From Candidatus Omnitrophota bacterium (lineage in GTDB: Bacteria; Omnitrophota; Gorgyraeia; Tantalellales; Tantalellaceae): 46,694 nt of DNA. The notes below the pieces were generated by a model. It was not told the origin of the DNA and did not search any database. It was given only the letters and a program-made list of their open reading frames with translations. The stretch is taken from positions 1 to 46,694 of the forward strand of contig JADHWG010000007.1 in NCBI GenBank assembly GCA_016783605.1. The letters run 5' to 3'. Of this stretch, positions 34,424-43,365 are shown one piece after another. Each line of letters starts with the position of its first letter. Within the stretch, counting starts at the first letter, position 1. Both the position numbers and the translations under genes were made by a program.

Positions 34424-34554
34424 GGGCCGGGCGGGCCCGGCCCCTACGATTGGATGAAAGATATTCTATATTTTTCACCGGACAAGGTTCGTTTTGTCCG
34501 GTGAATTTTGTTGATGTTTTGTATTTTTCGTAGGGACAAGGCCTGCCTTGTCCG
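34424..34554. repeat. Three hairpins in a row, trpC/trpF
   Basis: A GTAGGGG-type copy at 34424-34448 with GGGCCGGGCGGGCCCGGCCC, a hairpin at 34474-34505 (TTCACCGGACAA with TTGTCCGGTGAA), and a GTAGGG copy at 34530-34554 with ACAAGGCCTGCCTTGT. They fill the 200-bp gap. Confidence 0.7.
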
Positions 34555-34590
34555 ATGAATTTCGTAAGTAGATGGAGGCGTGAGAAAAAA

Positions 34591-35271
34591 ATGGGTGGAG
34601 TGAAAGTTAAAATATGCGGAATAACTAATGACGAAGACGCCGTGGGGGCGTGTGAAAGCGGGGCGGATCTTATCGGGTTTATATTTGTTGGCGGCACTGC
34701 GCGTTGTACGAACAAAGAAACTGTAAAAAAGATCGTATCCGAAAGACTGAGTAAATATAAAAATCAAGTGGTTACGGTTGGACTTTTTAAAGATGAAGAC
34801 TTAGAGCGCGTTCGCGAAATAGTTCATTATTCGGGTTTAGGTGCCGTTCAGTTTCATGGCGCGGAAAGTCCTGAATATTGCGAACAGTTTAAAAAAAATA
34901 TGACAGAAAAATATGGCGCGCGGGAGATAAAAATAATAAAAGCTTTTAAAGTTTCCGATAGCATCTTACCTTGCGGCGCGTGTTATCCAGATGATTATAA
35001 AACGGTGGATTATTTTGTTTTCGATACGTTTCATCCGTTATTGGATGGCGGAACCGGCATGGAATTTGATCATAATGTTTTGAAAACAAGTGTCAAAAAC
35101 TTAAGTAAACCTTTTTTTGTTGCCGGTGGACTGAATCCGGAGAATGTGGCGGAGATCGTAAGAGGAGTTTGTCCGTTCGGAGTGGACACCTCCAGCGGAG
35201 TAGAAAAAAATGTCGGAGTGAAAGATAAAAAACTTTTAAAGGAGTTTATCTCAAATGCGAAAAATGCGTAA
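34591..35271 (+). CDS. trpF: Phosphoribosylanthranilate isomerase
   Basis: 226 residues, TIM barrel isomerase. [14 protein letters not shown] (catalytic Cys), [39 protein letters not shown] (general-acid Asp), [11 protein letters not shown] and GVDTSSGVE. It is longer than the common 205 because of an insertion near 100-125 ([18 protein letters not shown] region). Start at 34591 is chosen over the repeat-derived upstream Met; GGAGG is about 13 nt upstream. Overlaps trpB by 17 nt. Confidence 0.94.
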   Translation: MGGVKVKICGITNDEDAVGACESGADLIGFIFVGGTARCTNKETVKKIVSERLSKYKNQVVTVGLFKDEDLERVREIVHYSGLGAVQFHGAESPEYCEQFKKNMTEKYGAREIKIIKAFKVSDSILPCGACYPDDYKTVDYFVFDTFHPLLDGGTGMEFDHNVLKTSVKNLSKPFFVAGGLNPENVAEIVRGVCPFGVDTSSGVEKNVGVKDKKLLKEFISNAKNA

Positions 35272-36442
35272 AGTACCGAATAAAAAAGGTTATTTCGGCG
35301 AATTCGGGGGCCGTTTCGTTCCGGAAACTCTTATGCCGGCAGTTCAGGAATTAACCGCCGCGTATGAAAAAGCGTCAAAGTCGAGTTCGTTCAAAAAAGA
35401 GGTGAAATATTATCTGAAGGAATACGCCGGCAGGCCGACTTTGCTCTATTTTGCCCGCGGGTTGACGAATAAGTTCCGGAAGGCGAAGATATATTTAAAA
35501 CGGGAAGATCTTTTGCATACCGGTGCTCACAAGATCAATAACACCATCGCTCAGGCGTCTCTCGCGAGGATGATGGGGAAGAAGCGCTTGATCGCGGAGA
35601 CCGGAGCCGGACAGCACGGAGTTGCCACGGCCACTGTCGCGGCGCTTTTTGGGCTCAAGTCGGAAGTGTATATGGGAACGGAAGATGTCGAGCGGCAGAG
35701 CCTTAATGTTGCCCGGATGAAGCTTTTGGGGACAAAAGTGATCCCTGTCGCGAGCGGGTCATGCACTCTTAAAGACGCGATGAATGAAGCGATACGGGAT
35801 TGGGTTACGAATGTGCGTGATACGTTTTATGTGATCGGGTCGGTATGCGGTCCGCACCCTTATCCGATGATGGTTAGGGATTTTCAGACTGTTATCGGCT
35901 GTGAAGTTAAAAGAGAGCTTTTGAAAAAAGAAGGCAAACTTCCGGATTATCTCGTCGCGTGTGTCGGAGGCGGAAGCAATTCAATGGGTCTTTTTTATCC
36001 TTTTCGTAACGATAAAAAAGTGTCGTTTATCGGAGTTGAAGCGGCCGGTTTCGGCATGAATACCGGCCGTCACGCGGCGGCTTTAATGAAGGGACGAGTT
36101 GGTGTTTTGCATGGTACAAAAAGCTATGTGCTTGAAGACGAGGCGGGTCAAATAAAACTGGCTCATTCTATTTCGGCCGGATTAGATTATCCCGGTGTGG
36201 GGCCGGAACATGCGTATTATAAGGAAACCGGACGCGCCCGGTATGTTTCGGTGACCGATTCTGAAGCTCTTCAAGGTGTGAAGCTTCTTTCTGAGACAGA
36301 GGGCATTATTCCGGCACTTGAGACGGCGCACGCCGTGGCGTATCTTCCCAAACTTCTGAAGAACACGAAGAAAACAGATATTGTCGTGGTTTCACTGTCA
36401 GGCCGCGGAGATAAGGATATGGGGATCATTAGTTCAATGTAG
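35255..36442 (+). CDS. trpB: Tryptophan synthase beta chain
   Basis: 395 residues, PLP enzyme joining indole and serine. Schiff-base Lys93 in [30 protein letters not shown], phosphate loop GGGSNSMG, and [11 protein letters not shown] at the end. It is the standard TrpB1 type, forming an alpha2beta2 complex with TrpA. AAGGAG binding site lies inside trpF. Its TAG stop is the start of a GTAGGGG repeat. Confidence 0.97.
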   Translation: MRKMRKVPNKKGYFGEFGGRFVPETLMPAVQELTAAYEKASKSSSFKKEVKYYLKEYAGRPTLLYFARGLTNKFRKAKIYLKREDLLHTGAHKINNTIAQASLARMMGKKRLIAETGAGQHGVATATVAALFGLKSEVYMGTEDVERQSLNVARMKLLGTKVIPVASGSCTLKDAMNEAIRDWVTNVRDTFYVIGSVCGPHPYPMMVRDFQTVIGCEVKRELLKKEGKLPDYLVACVGGGSNSMGLFYPFRNDKKVSFIGVEAAGFGMNTGRHAAALMKGRVGVLHGTKSYVLEDEAGQIKLAHSISAGLDYPGVGPEHAYYKETGRARYVSVTDSEALQGVKLLSETEGIIPALETAHAVAYLPKLLKNTKKTDIVVVSLSGRGDKDMGIISSM

Positions 36443-36517
36443 GGGCGGTCCCCTGTGTTCGCTCGTGAATGATAAATGTGAGTTTCACCTACGAGGTGGA
36501 ATTAAAGAGGTGAAAAA
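36439..36517 (+). promoter_or_regulatory. trpB/trpA spacer with possible alternative pairing over the trpA ribosome site
   Basis: After a degenerate GTAGGGG repeat (36439-36468), TTTCACCT (36483-36490) can pair perfectly with AGGTGAAA (36508-36515), which covers the trpA ribosome binding site. CACCT can alternatively pair with AGGTG at 36494-36498. The two are mutually exclusive. No experiment or conservation data are available. Confidence 0.3.
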
Positions 36518-37324
36518 GTGAATAAAATCGATAAAACGTTTAAGAAATTAAAAACGGCGAAGAAAAAGGCGTTTATCCCTTACGTAGTGGCGGGAGATCC
36601 TGATATCAAAACTACGGAAAAAATAGTTTTGGCTTTGGCTGAATCCGGAGCTGATATCATTGAGTTGGGGATACCGTTTTCAGACCCGTTGGCGGATGGA
36701 GCGACGATACAGCGCGCTGTTATGCGGGCGCTTTCGCACTCAGTGTCTGTGGAAAAAGTTTTTGATATGGTCAGGCGGCTCAGGAAAAGTACAGATGTTC
36801 CGTTTGTGTTCATGACATATTACAACATTATTCTCAACTATGGAGTGGCTCGTTTTGTTAAAAACGCGAAATCTGTCGGCGCGGATGGTGTTATCGTAGC
36901 GGATTTGCCTATGGAAGAGACAAAAAAGCTTAAATTATGCGCGGATAGATCCGGATTTGATGTTATAATGCTTGCCGCGCCGACTACGCCGATCGAGCGG
37001 TTTAAAATGATCTCAAATTGTTCGAGGGGGTTTGTTTATTACGTTTCTTTGACGGGGGTGACAGGCGCGAGGGAAAGCTTGCCCGCGAAATTGAAAAATG
37101 AGATTAAAAAATTGAAAAAACATACGAAAAAACCGATATGTGTCGGATTTGGTATTTCCAGCGCGCATCAGGCAAAGAATATCGCGCGCGTCGCGGATGG
37201 AGTGATAGTGGGAAGCGCGATAATAAAAAGAATAGAAAAAAATTTAAAGAATAAAACTAAAATGGTGCGTGAAGTTGAATCGTTCGCGAGGAGTATCGCC
37301 GGGGCAATACATAGTGTAGGGTAG
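36518..37324 (+). CDS. trpA: Tryptophan synthase alpha chain
   Basis: 268 residues, cleaves indole-3-glycerol phosphate to indole. Catalytic Glu49 and Asp60 in ELGIPFSDPLADGATIQRA, VIVADLPMEE, and YYVSLTGVTGARE in the active-site loop. It starts with GTG (36518) after AGAGGTG, unlike most genes here. Last gene of the complete trp set. Its TAG stop is part of a GTAGGGG repeat (37321-37345). Confidence 0.96.
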   Translation: MNKIDKTFKKLKTAKKKAFIPYVVAGDPDIKTTEKIVLALAESGADIIELGIPFSDPLADGATIQRAVMRALSHSVSVEKVFDMVRRLRKSTDVPFVFMTYYNIILNYGVARFVKNAKSVGADGVIVADLPMEETKKLKLCADRSGFDVIMLAAPTTPIERFKMISNCSRGFVYYVSLTGVTGARESLPAKLKNEIKKLKKHTKKPICVGFGISSAHQAKNIARVADGVIVGSAIIKRIEKNLKNKTKMVREVESFARSIAGAIHSVG

Positions 37325-37345
37325 GGGCACATTGCATGTGCCCGC
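37321..37345. repeat. GTAGGGG-family palindrome
   Basis: GTAGGGGCACATTGCATGTG followed by CCCGCCCG, between trpA and ruvX, overlapping the trpA stop. Confidence 0.7.
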
Positions 37346-37370
37346 CCGTAAAATAGATCTAAATTTAATC

Positions 37371-37778
37371 ATGCGAATAATGGGATTGGACATAGGCTCG
37401 AAGAAGATCGGTGTTGCTTTGAGCGACCAGACAGGTCAAATCGCGAGTGCCTCGGAGGTTATTTCAAGAAAGAGCGACAGCGTCGCGATCTGTCGGATCA
37501 AACAGATCGCGGAAGAATTTAACGTAAAAAAAATAGTTGTGGGGCTTCCGGTTAATATGGATGGTTCTTACGGACCGAGCGCGAAGATGAGTGAAAAGTT
37601 TGCCGAAAAGATCAAAAAAGAAATAGAGATCGATATTTGTTTTTGGGACGAACGGTTAAGCACTAAAGAGGCGGAAAACATTATGATCTCCGCCTCCGTT
37701 TCAAGAAAGAAAAGAAAAGGTGTGATCGATAAACTTGCCGCGCAGATCATTCTGCAGGGATATCTAGACAGGGCATAG
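37371..37778 (+). CDS. ruvX: Holliday junction resolvase-like YqgF family protein
   Basis: 135 residues, RNase H-fold family (YqgF/RuvX) with proposed roles in pre-16S rRNA 5' processing and junction resolution. Conserved acidic sites: Asp in MGLDIGSKKIGVALSD, KKIVVGLPVNMDGSYG, and Asp-Glu in FWDERLSTKEAE. ATG 37371 (MRIMGLDIG) fits the family start; upstream codons derive from a repeat. No ribosome binding site is evident. The TAG stop lies in a small palindrome, GACAGGGC-A-TAG-CCCTGTC. Confidence 0.92.
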   Translation: MRIMGLDIGSKKIGVALSDQTGQIASASEVISRKSDSVAICRIKQIAEEFNVKKIVVGLPVNMDGSYGPSAKMSEKFAEKIKKEIEIDICFWDERLSTKEAENIMISASVSRKKRKGVIDKLAAQIILQGYLDRA

Positions 37779-37790
37779 CCCTGTCCAATA

Positions 37791-37881
37791 CAGGTTGCAC
37801 GCTACAGGTTACAAGTTACAGGTTATCCGCCGAAGGCGGGTCCGCCTTTGGCGGACAAACCTGAAACCTGAAACCTGAAAC
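37791..37881. repeat. GC-core palindrome with ACCTGAA arms, ruvX/M16 peptidase
   Basis: The left arm is CAGGTTGCACGCTACAGGTT and further GTTACAG words. The core is CCGCCGAAGGCGGG, TCCGCCTTTGGCGG. The right arm is ACCTGAA repeated three times. Same core as the CGTATATCG elements, different arms. Confidence 0.75.
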
Positions 37882-37905
37882 AAATAAGCTTTTAAAGGAA
37901 AAACC

Positions 37906-39177
37906 ATGTACAAAAAAATGCGGACAAAAAACGGACTTAGTATTTTAGCCTCGCCGATGGATCATATGACGTCGGTATCTTTAAGCGTTTGGGTGGGTGT
38001 CGGAGGGAGGCATGAATCAAAAAAAGAAAGCGGGATAAGTCATCTTCTCGAACATATGTTGTTTAAAGGAACTTTTTCCAGAACTGCGAAAGAACTTAAA
38101 GAAGCGGTTGAAGGTGTAGGCGGCGCGTTTAACGGTTTTACTTCGGATGAAGTGACCTGTTACATGGTGAAGGTTCCCAGCGACTATATGGAGCTGGGAT
38201 TGGACGTGTTGGCGGATATGGTTCAAAACGCCAGAATTTCAGAAGAAGACTTGGAAAAAGAAAAATTTGTTGTTTTGGAAGAAATAAAAATGTATCGCGA
38301 TCTGCCCGGCGATTATGTTCTAGATCTATTAAGTGAAATAATGTGGCCGGATAACGCGTTAGGCAGACCCCTTACAGGCACGGTTGCTAGCGTTAATTCT
38401 CTAACGCGTGATGAATTGGTCGATTTTAGGAACACCAACTATAATCCAACAAACATCGCCGTAGTGGCGGCGGGACGGATCGACAGCAAAAAGTTTTTCG
38501 CCTCCGCGGAAAAAAAATTCCAGGCGGCGAAAAAAGGAAAAGCCGCCTCTTTTGAAAACGCGAAAGTTACTCAAAGGACTCCCCGCGTAAGAATTTGCCG
38601 CGAAAAAACAAAACAGACACATCTCGCGTTCGGTTTTCACGCGGAAGACAAAAACATAAAGGAAAGATTCGCGATGAAACTGGCGAACGTAGTTTTCGGC
38701 GGAAATATGTCGTCGCGGCTTTTTGAAGAATTACGCGAGAAATACGGACTTTGTTATGACATATCCTCTTCGTATAAACGCCATAGCGATAAAGGTGAGA
38801 TCCATATTCATGCCGGAGTGGATACGGGAAAAGCGCTTCAGTCAGCTGTGGCGATATTGGATGAGACAAAAAAACTCAAGAGTTTGGGAGTTACCGTTGA
38901 TGAATTAGCGAGAGCCAAAAAATATATAAAAGGGCAGTTCCTGCTCGCGATGGAAAGCACCTCTTCCAGAATGATGTGGCTCGGGGATAGACTCTTGATC
39001 CATAAGCGTATTCCGGAAGTAAAAGAAGTGTTGGAAAATATTGACGCGGTTACGGCCGAGGATATAAAAAAAGTTGTGGAGAAAGTGTTCAAACCAAATT
39101 TGTGCAATTTGGCGATAGTGGGCAAATTTACCGAAAAAGAAAGAAACAAAATAAAAAAAGAAATAAGTCTTTTGTGA
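37906..39177 (+). CDS. M16 family zinc peptidase
   Basis: 423 residues, related to processing peptidase beta subunits and pitrilysin-like enzymes. Inverted zinc motif HLLEH at 46-50 and the distal Glu126 (EEIKMY) give the HxxEH...E set. The C-terminal M16 half has GLCYDISSSYKRHSDKGE and GQFLLAMESTSSRM. Single two-domain length, probably working as a homodimer in the cytoplasm, as no signal peptide is seen. AAAGGA binding site. In vivo substrate unknown. Confidence 0.92.
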   Translation: MYKKMRTKNGLSILASPMDHMTSVSLSVWVGVGGRHESKKESGISHLLEHMLFKGTFSRTAKELKEAVEGVGGAFNGFTSDEVTCYMVKVPSDYMELGLDVLADMVQNARISEEDLEKEKFVVLEEIKMYRDLPGDYVLDLLSEIMWPDNALGRPLTGTVASVNSLTRDELVDFRNTNYNPTNIAVVAAGRIDSKKFFASAEKKFQAAKKGKAASFENAKVTQRTPRVRICREKTKQTHLAFGFHAEDKNIKERFAMKLANVVFGGNMSSRLFEELREKYGLCYDISSSYKRHSDKGEIHIHAGVDTGKALQSAVAILDETKKLKSLGVTVDELARAKKYIKGQFLLAMESTSSRMMWLGDRLLIHKRIPEVKEVLENIDAVTAEDIKKVVEKVFKPNLCNLAIVGKFTEKERNKIKKEISLL

Positions 39178-39345
39178 GAAGAGCATTTTGGTTAACTCAA
39201 GTTTTTGAAATAATCCAAATTCCACCTACGAGGTGGAATGGTATGTTAACGAAAAATATATCAAAAAGTTTTGGCATTTAAGTTTTGTTATTCAATTGTC
39301 ATTTGAATTTTGTCATTTGACATTAAATCCGAAAGGACATATGGA
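39178..39345. repeat. Short hairpin and GTCATTTGA repeats before rpe
   Basis: TTCCACCTACGAGGTGGAA at 39220-39239 is a small palindrome resembling the one before trpA. At about 39295-39325, TGTCATTTGA occurs twice in tandem. No gene is seen. Confidence 0.55.
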
Positions 39346-39981
39346 ATGGAAAATAAGGTATTGATCGCGCCAAGTATTTTGTCGGCGGATTTTAGCCGGT
39401 TGGGAGAGGAAATAAAACTGGTGGAAAAAGCCGGAGCGGATTGGATACATGTCGACGTTATGGACGGTGTTTTTGTGCCGAATATTACGATAGGACCTCT
39501 TGTGGTCAAGGCTGTGAGACCGTTGACGAGTTTATTGTTCGACGTGCATTTGATGATCGATGATCCGGTAAGGTATGTTGATCAATTTGCCGCCAGCGGC
39601 GCGGATCTCGTCACGTTTCATGTGGAAGCTTGCAAAAACTCAAAAGAAGTTATTGAGAAGATCAGGACCAATGGAAAAAAAGTGGGGATTTCCATTAGTC
39701 CCGGTACACCCGTAACCGCTATTCAAGACGTGTTGGATAAAGTTGATCTGGTTTTGGTCATGACCGTAAAACCGGGTTTCAGCGGACAGTCTTTTATGGC
39801 GGAATGTTTGGAAAAGATCGGGGAAATAAGAAAAAAATATTCCGGTTATGTGCAGGTGGATGGCGGTATAAACGAAGAGACGGCTCGTGGAGCCATAAGT
39901 GCCGGAAGTGATATTCTTGTGGCCGGAACCGCGGTTTTCGGAGAAAAAGATTACGCCGAGGCAATAAAGAAACTGAGATAA
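39346..39981 (+). CDS. rpe: Ribulose-phosphate 3-epimerase
   Basis: 211 residues, TIM barrel metalloenzyme interconverting ribulose 5-phosphate and xylulose 5-phosphate in the pentose phosphate pathway. APSILSADFSRLGEE, WIHVDVMDGVFVPNIT, FDVHLMIDDP, MTVKPGFSGQSF and VDGGINEETA hold the metal and phosphate sites. ATG 39346 is in frame and has AAAGGA about 9 nt upstream; ATG 39341 is in another frame. Followed by a strong hairpin. Confidence 0.96.
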   Translation: MENKVLIAPSILSADFSRLGEEIKLVEKAGADWIHVDVMDGVFVPNITIGPLVVKAVRPLTSLLFDVHLMIDDPVRYVDQFAASGADLVTFHVEACKNSKEVIEKIRTNGKKVGISISPGTPVTAIQDVLDKVDLVLVMTVKPGFSGQSFMAECLEKIGEIRKKYSGYVQVDGGINEETARGAISAGSDILVAGTAVFGEKDYAEAIKKLR

Positions 39982-40031
39982 AAAACAACCTCGTAGGTTG
40001 AACCTCGTAGGTTCAACCTACGTGGTTGTTT
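39982..40031 (+). terminator. Hairpin terminator-like repeat after rpe
   Basis: AAAACAACCTCGTAGGTTGA on the left pairs with its complement on the right with one mismatch, loop TCGTA, ending in TTTT. Same AACCTCGTAGGTT family as at 14111 and around the GH1 gene. Confidence 0.55.
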
Positions 40032-40088
40032 TAGGTTTTTCCCGCCTTTCAGAAAAGGGGAAGGCGTTGGTGTGGGTAGAGGTTTTTT

Positions 40089-40120
40089 ACGATATACGAT
40101 ATGCGATATACGACATACGA
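40089..40120. repeat. Lone CGATATACG arm, half palindrome
   Basis: ACGATATACGATATGCGATA and on matches the right arm of the CGTATATCG elements, but there is no core or left arm. Looks like a remnant, 21 bp before the phosphohexomutase gene. Confidence 0.6.
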
Positions 40121-40141
40121 AACCAGACAGGAGGCGCGGGA

Positions 40142-41569
40142 ATGGGGAAAATAAAATTCGGGACAGACGGTTGGCGCGCGATAATAAGCGAAGATTTCAC
40201 TTTTGAGAACGTGAAAGTTGTGGCGCAGGCGATAGCTGATTTTATTAAGGCGAAAAAAGAACCGATCTACAAAAAGAGAAAGATAGTCGTCGGGTATGAT
40301 ACCCGGTTTCTTTCCGCGAAATATGCGGAACTAATGGCGTCCGTTTTGGCCGCCAACGGAATAAAAGTTGTTCTCTCCGACGGGCCGAGCCCGACGCCGG
40401 CGGTATGTGTGTACATCAAGGACAAAAAACTGACCGGCGGCGTTATGGTAACCGCCAGCCACAACCCCGCGCAGTATAACGGAATAAAATATAAAGGTTT
40501 TTTCGCCGGGTCCGCGGGATCGGATATTATAGACGATATCGAGAAAAGACTACATAAGTCAACTGTCAAGTTTATGTCGTTTGATGAAGGCATCGAGAAG
40601 AAAAGAATCGCGCTTGTTGATATTGTAAAAGCGCAGTTGGATCGCGTTAAAGAATATGCCGATATGGGAAAACTAAAAAAAGCGAAATTAAAAGTGCTTG
40701 TCGATTCAATGAACGGAACGGGAGATAAGTATCTTGGCGAGATATTGAAAGGTACGAATATTAAGCTTGATTTTATGTATTCAGAAATCAATCCGACTTT
40801 TCATGGAAGAGCGCCGGAGCCGAACGAGAGTCATTTGAAAGAACTTATGAGCCGCGTAAAAAAAGGTAACTATGATCTGGGGATCGCGACCGACGGTGAT
40901 TCCGATCGAGTTGCCATTGTGGATGAAAAAGGAAATATTTTGTCGGGTCATAAAGTTATGGCGCTTTTGATCCTGCATTTGGTTGAAAACAGGAATATGA
41001 CCGGCGGGATCGTTCAGACCATTTGCGGGACCGGTCTTATTGACAAGATCGCGGATAACTACGGACTTAAAACTTATGAAACGCCTGTCGGGTTTAAATA
41101 CATCTGCCGTATGATGACAGAGAAAGATGTCTTGGTAGGAGGAGAAGAAACAGGCGGTATCGGGTTTAAGAATTATATTCCGGAACGTGACGGATTTCTT
41201 TCCGCGCTTTTAATTATGGAGCTTCTCGCCGCGGAAAAGAAACCGCTCAGTGTGATAGTTAAGAATGTGAATAAGAAATATGACAGTTATGTTTATGAAA
41301 GAGAAGACTTGCTTTTTGACGAAAGGAAAAGGAAAAAGCTGATGCAAGGTATAAATGGAAATCTTCTTACGAAAGTGTTGGACAAAAAGGTTTCCGAAGT
41401 GAAAGATTCTGACGGTACGAAATTTATTTGCGCTGACGGAAGCTGGCTTCTTCTCCGGCTTTCCGGAACCGAGCCGAAATTAAGAATATATAGCGAGACG
41501 CCGTCTAAAAAGAAATCTTTGGAATATATTAAATTTGGAAAAAAATATGCTTTTTCGTTCTTAAAATGA
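40142..41569 (+). CDS. Phosphoglucomutase/phosphomannomutase family protein
   Basis: 475 residues, alpha-D-phosphohexomutase. All four active-site loops are present: phosphoserine Ser106 in TASHNPAQYNGIK, metal loop DGDSDR near 249, sugar loop GGEETGGIG, and phosphate loop RLSGTEPKLRIYSE. ATG 40142 with AGGAGG 7 nt upstream is the real start. Substrate (glucose, mannose or glucosamine phosphate) is not decidable here. Overlaps lepA by 4 nt, opening the lepA-lepB block. Confidence 0.94.
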   Translation: MGKIKFGTDGWRAIISEDFTFENVKVVAQAIADFIKAKKEPIYKKRKIVVGYDTRFLSAKYAELMASVLAANGIKVVLSDGPSPTPAVCVYIKDKKLTGGVMVTASHNPAQYNGIKYKGFFAGSAGSDIIDDIEKRLHKSTVKFMSFDEGIEKKRIALVDIVKAQLDRVKEYADMGKLKKAKLKVLVDSMNGTGDKYLGEILKGTNIKLDFMYSEINPTFHGRAPEPNESHLKELMSRVKKGNYDLGIATDGDSDRVAIVDEKGNILSGHKVMALLILHLVENRNMTGGIVQTICGTGLIDKIADNYGLKTYETPVGFKYICRMMTEKDVLVGGEETGGIGFKNYIPERDGFLSALLIMELLAAEKKPLSVIVKNVNKKYDSYVYEREDLLFDERKRKKLMQGINGNLLTKVLDKKVSEVKDSDGTKFICADGSWLLLRLSGTEPKLRIYSETPSKKKSLEYIKFGKKYAFSFLK

Positions 41570-43365
41570 ATAAACTTGAAACAATAAGAAATTTTTGCAT
41601 TATCGCTCATATCGATCATGGGAAATCGACTTTGGCCGACAGGATCATACAAATGACCAACACTGTTGGAACAAGGGAGTTTCGGGATCAGTTTCTCGAT
41701 GACATGGATCTCGAACGGGAACGTGGAATCACCATAAAATCCAGCGCGGTGAAAATATGCTATAAGGCCAAAGACAAGAAAGAATATCTTTTGAATCTTA
41801 TAGATACGCCGGGGCACGTCGATTTTTCATATGAGGTTTCCAAAACCATTGCCGCTTGCGAAGGAGCGCTTCTATTGGTGGATGCTGTCCAGGGCGTAGA
41901 AGCGCAGACTATCGCGAATCTGTATCTTGCGATGGAACATGAACTCGAGATAATTCCGATCATTAATAAAATAGATCTAAAAAGCGCCCGGGTTGAAGAA
42001 ATAAAGCTGGAGATGCAGGAGGTTTTGGGGGTAGAGACGGATGAAGTTTTGCTTATAAGCGCGAAAGACGGAGCTGGTATTGAAGATGTATTGGAAGAAA
42101 TAATCAAAAAAGTTCCACCGCCGTCAGGAAACAGCAAGGAGCGTCTACAAGCTTTGATCTTTGATTCGTCATATGACATCTATCGAGGTGTTATTATATA
42201 CGTTAGAATTATGAACGGATGTTTAAAACCGGGCACTGAGATCGAGATGATGAATAAAGGCGGCCGTTACGAAGTAAAAGAAGTCGGTGTTTTCTCGCCT
42301 CGGGAACAAGCGGTTAATATGCTGGATTCCGGTGAAGTTGGCTATATGGTTTGCAATATAAAAGACGCCAAAGACGTTGTCGTTGGGGATACCGTGACGA
42401 CCGCGTCCGAACCCGCGTCAAGTCCTTTGCTTGGATATAAACCTGTAAAATCCATGGTATTCAGCGGGATATATCCTATCAGCAACGAGGATTATGAAAA
42501 TCTTAAAAGCGCCATGGAAAAATTAAAGTTATCCGATTCTTCTTTTATCTATGAGAGTGAGACTTCCGCGGCATTGGGATTCGGGTTCAGGTGCGGGTTT
42601 CTCGGACTTTTGCACATGGAAATAATCCAGGAACGTTTAGAACGGGAGTTTAATCTGGATCTGATAGCGTCTTCACCGAGTGTTATTTACAAAGTTAAAC
42701 CTATTCACGCAGAGTTAATGGAGATCGATAATCCGACAAAATATCCGGAAAAAGAACGAATTGAATATGTTGAAGAACCGTTCGTAAAATGTCATATCAT
42801 CGCTCCGGCGAGTTCCGTCGGCGGAATAATGAAAATTTCAGAAAATAAAAGAGGCGAGTTCGTAAGCACGAAATATCTTGATCCGACTAAAGTTCAGTTG
42901 ACTTATGATATTCCGCTTTCAGAGATCATTGTTGATTTTTATGATAAAATTAAATCTTCAACACAAGGATATGGTTCTCTTGATTATGAACTCATAGGAT
43001 ACCGTAAAGCTGATATCGTAAAACTTGATATTTTAATAAACGGGGTCGCTTGCGACGCACTTTCCTGCATAGTTCATCGCGAAAAAGCGAAGAGAAAAGG
43101 ACGTGAGCTGGTGCAGAAATTACGTGAAAGCATTCCGAAACATTTGTTTAAAATAGCTCTGCAAGCTTCCGTCGGAGGAAATATTATAGCAAGAGAAAAC
43201 ATTTCCGCGCTTAAAAAGCATGTAACCGGCAAGTGTTATGGCGGAGATATTACGCGAAAACGGAAATTATGGGATAAGCAGAAAGAAGGGAAAAAGAAAA
43301 TGAGGAGAATCGGAAGAGTGGATGTTCCAAAAGACGCTTTTTTGAAGGCGATGAGGGTGGCATGA
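41566..43365 (+). CDS. lepA: Elongation factor 4 (LepA)
   Basis: 599 residues, ribosome-associated GTPase. G1 AHIDHGKST, G3 DTPGHVDF, G4 NKIDL, EF-G-like domains II, III and V, and the LepA-specific C-terminal domain with YGGDITRKRKLWDKQKEGKKKMR. Starts within the upstream stop (ATGA) and its own stop overlaps lepB the same way, so three genes are coupled. Confidence 0.97.
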   Translation: MNKLETIRNFCIIAHIDHGKSTLADRIIQMTNTVGTREFRDQFLDDMDLERERGITIKSSAVKICYKAKDKKEYLLNLIDTPGHVDFSYEVSKTIAACEGALLLVDAVQGVEAQTIANLYLAMEHELEIIPIINKIDLKSARVEEIKLEMQEVLGVETDEVLLISAKDGAGIEDVLEEIIKKVPPPSGNSKERLQALIFDSSYDIYRGVIIYVRIMNGCLKPGTEIEMMNKGGRYEVKEVGVFSPREQAVNMLDSGEVGYMVCNIKDAKDVVVGDTVTTASEPASSPLLGYKPVKSMVFSGIYPISNEDYENLKSAMEKLKLSDSSFIYESETSAALGFGFRCGFLGLLHMEIIQERLEREFNLDLIASSPSVIYKVKPIHAELMEIDNPTKYPEKERIEYVEEPFVKCHIIAPASSVGGIMKISENKRGEFVSTKYLDPTKVQLTYDIPLSEIIVDFYDKIKSSTQGYGSLDYELIGYRKADIVKLDILINGVACDALSCIVHREKAKRKGRELVQKLRESIPKHLFKIALQASVGGNIIARENISALKKHVTGKCYGGDITRKRKLWDKQKEGKKKMRRIGRVDVPKDAFLKAMRVA

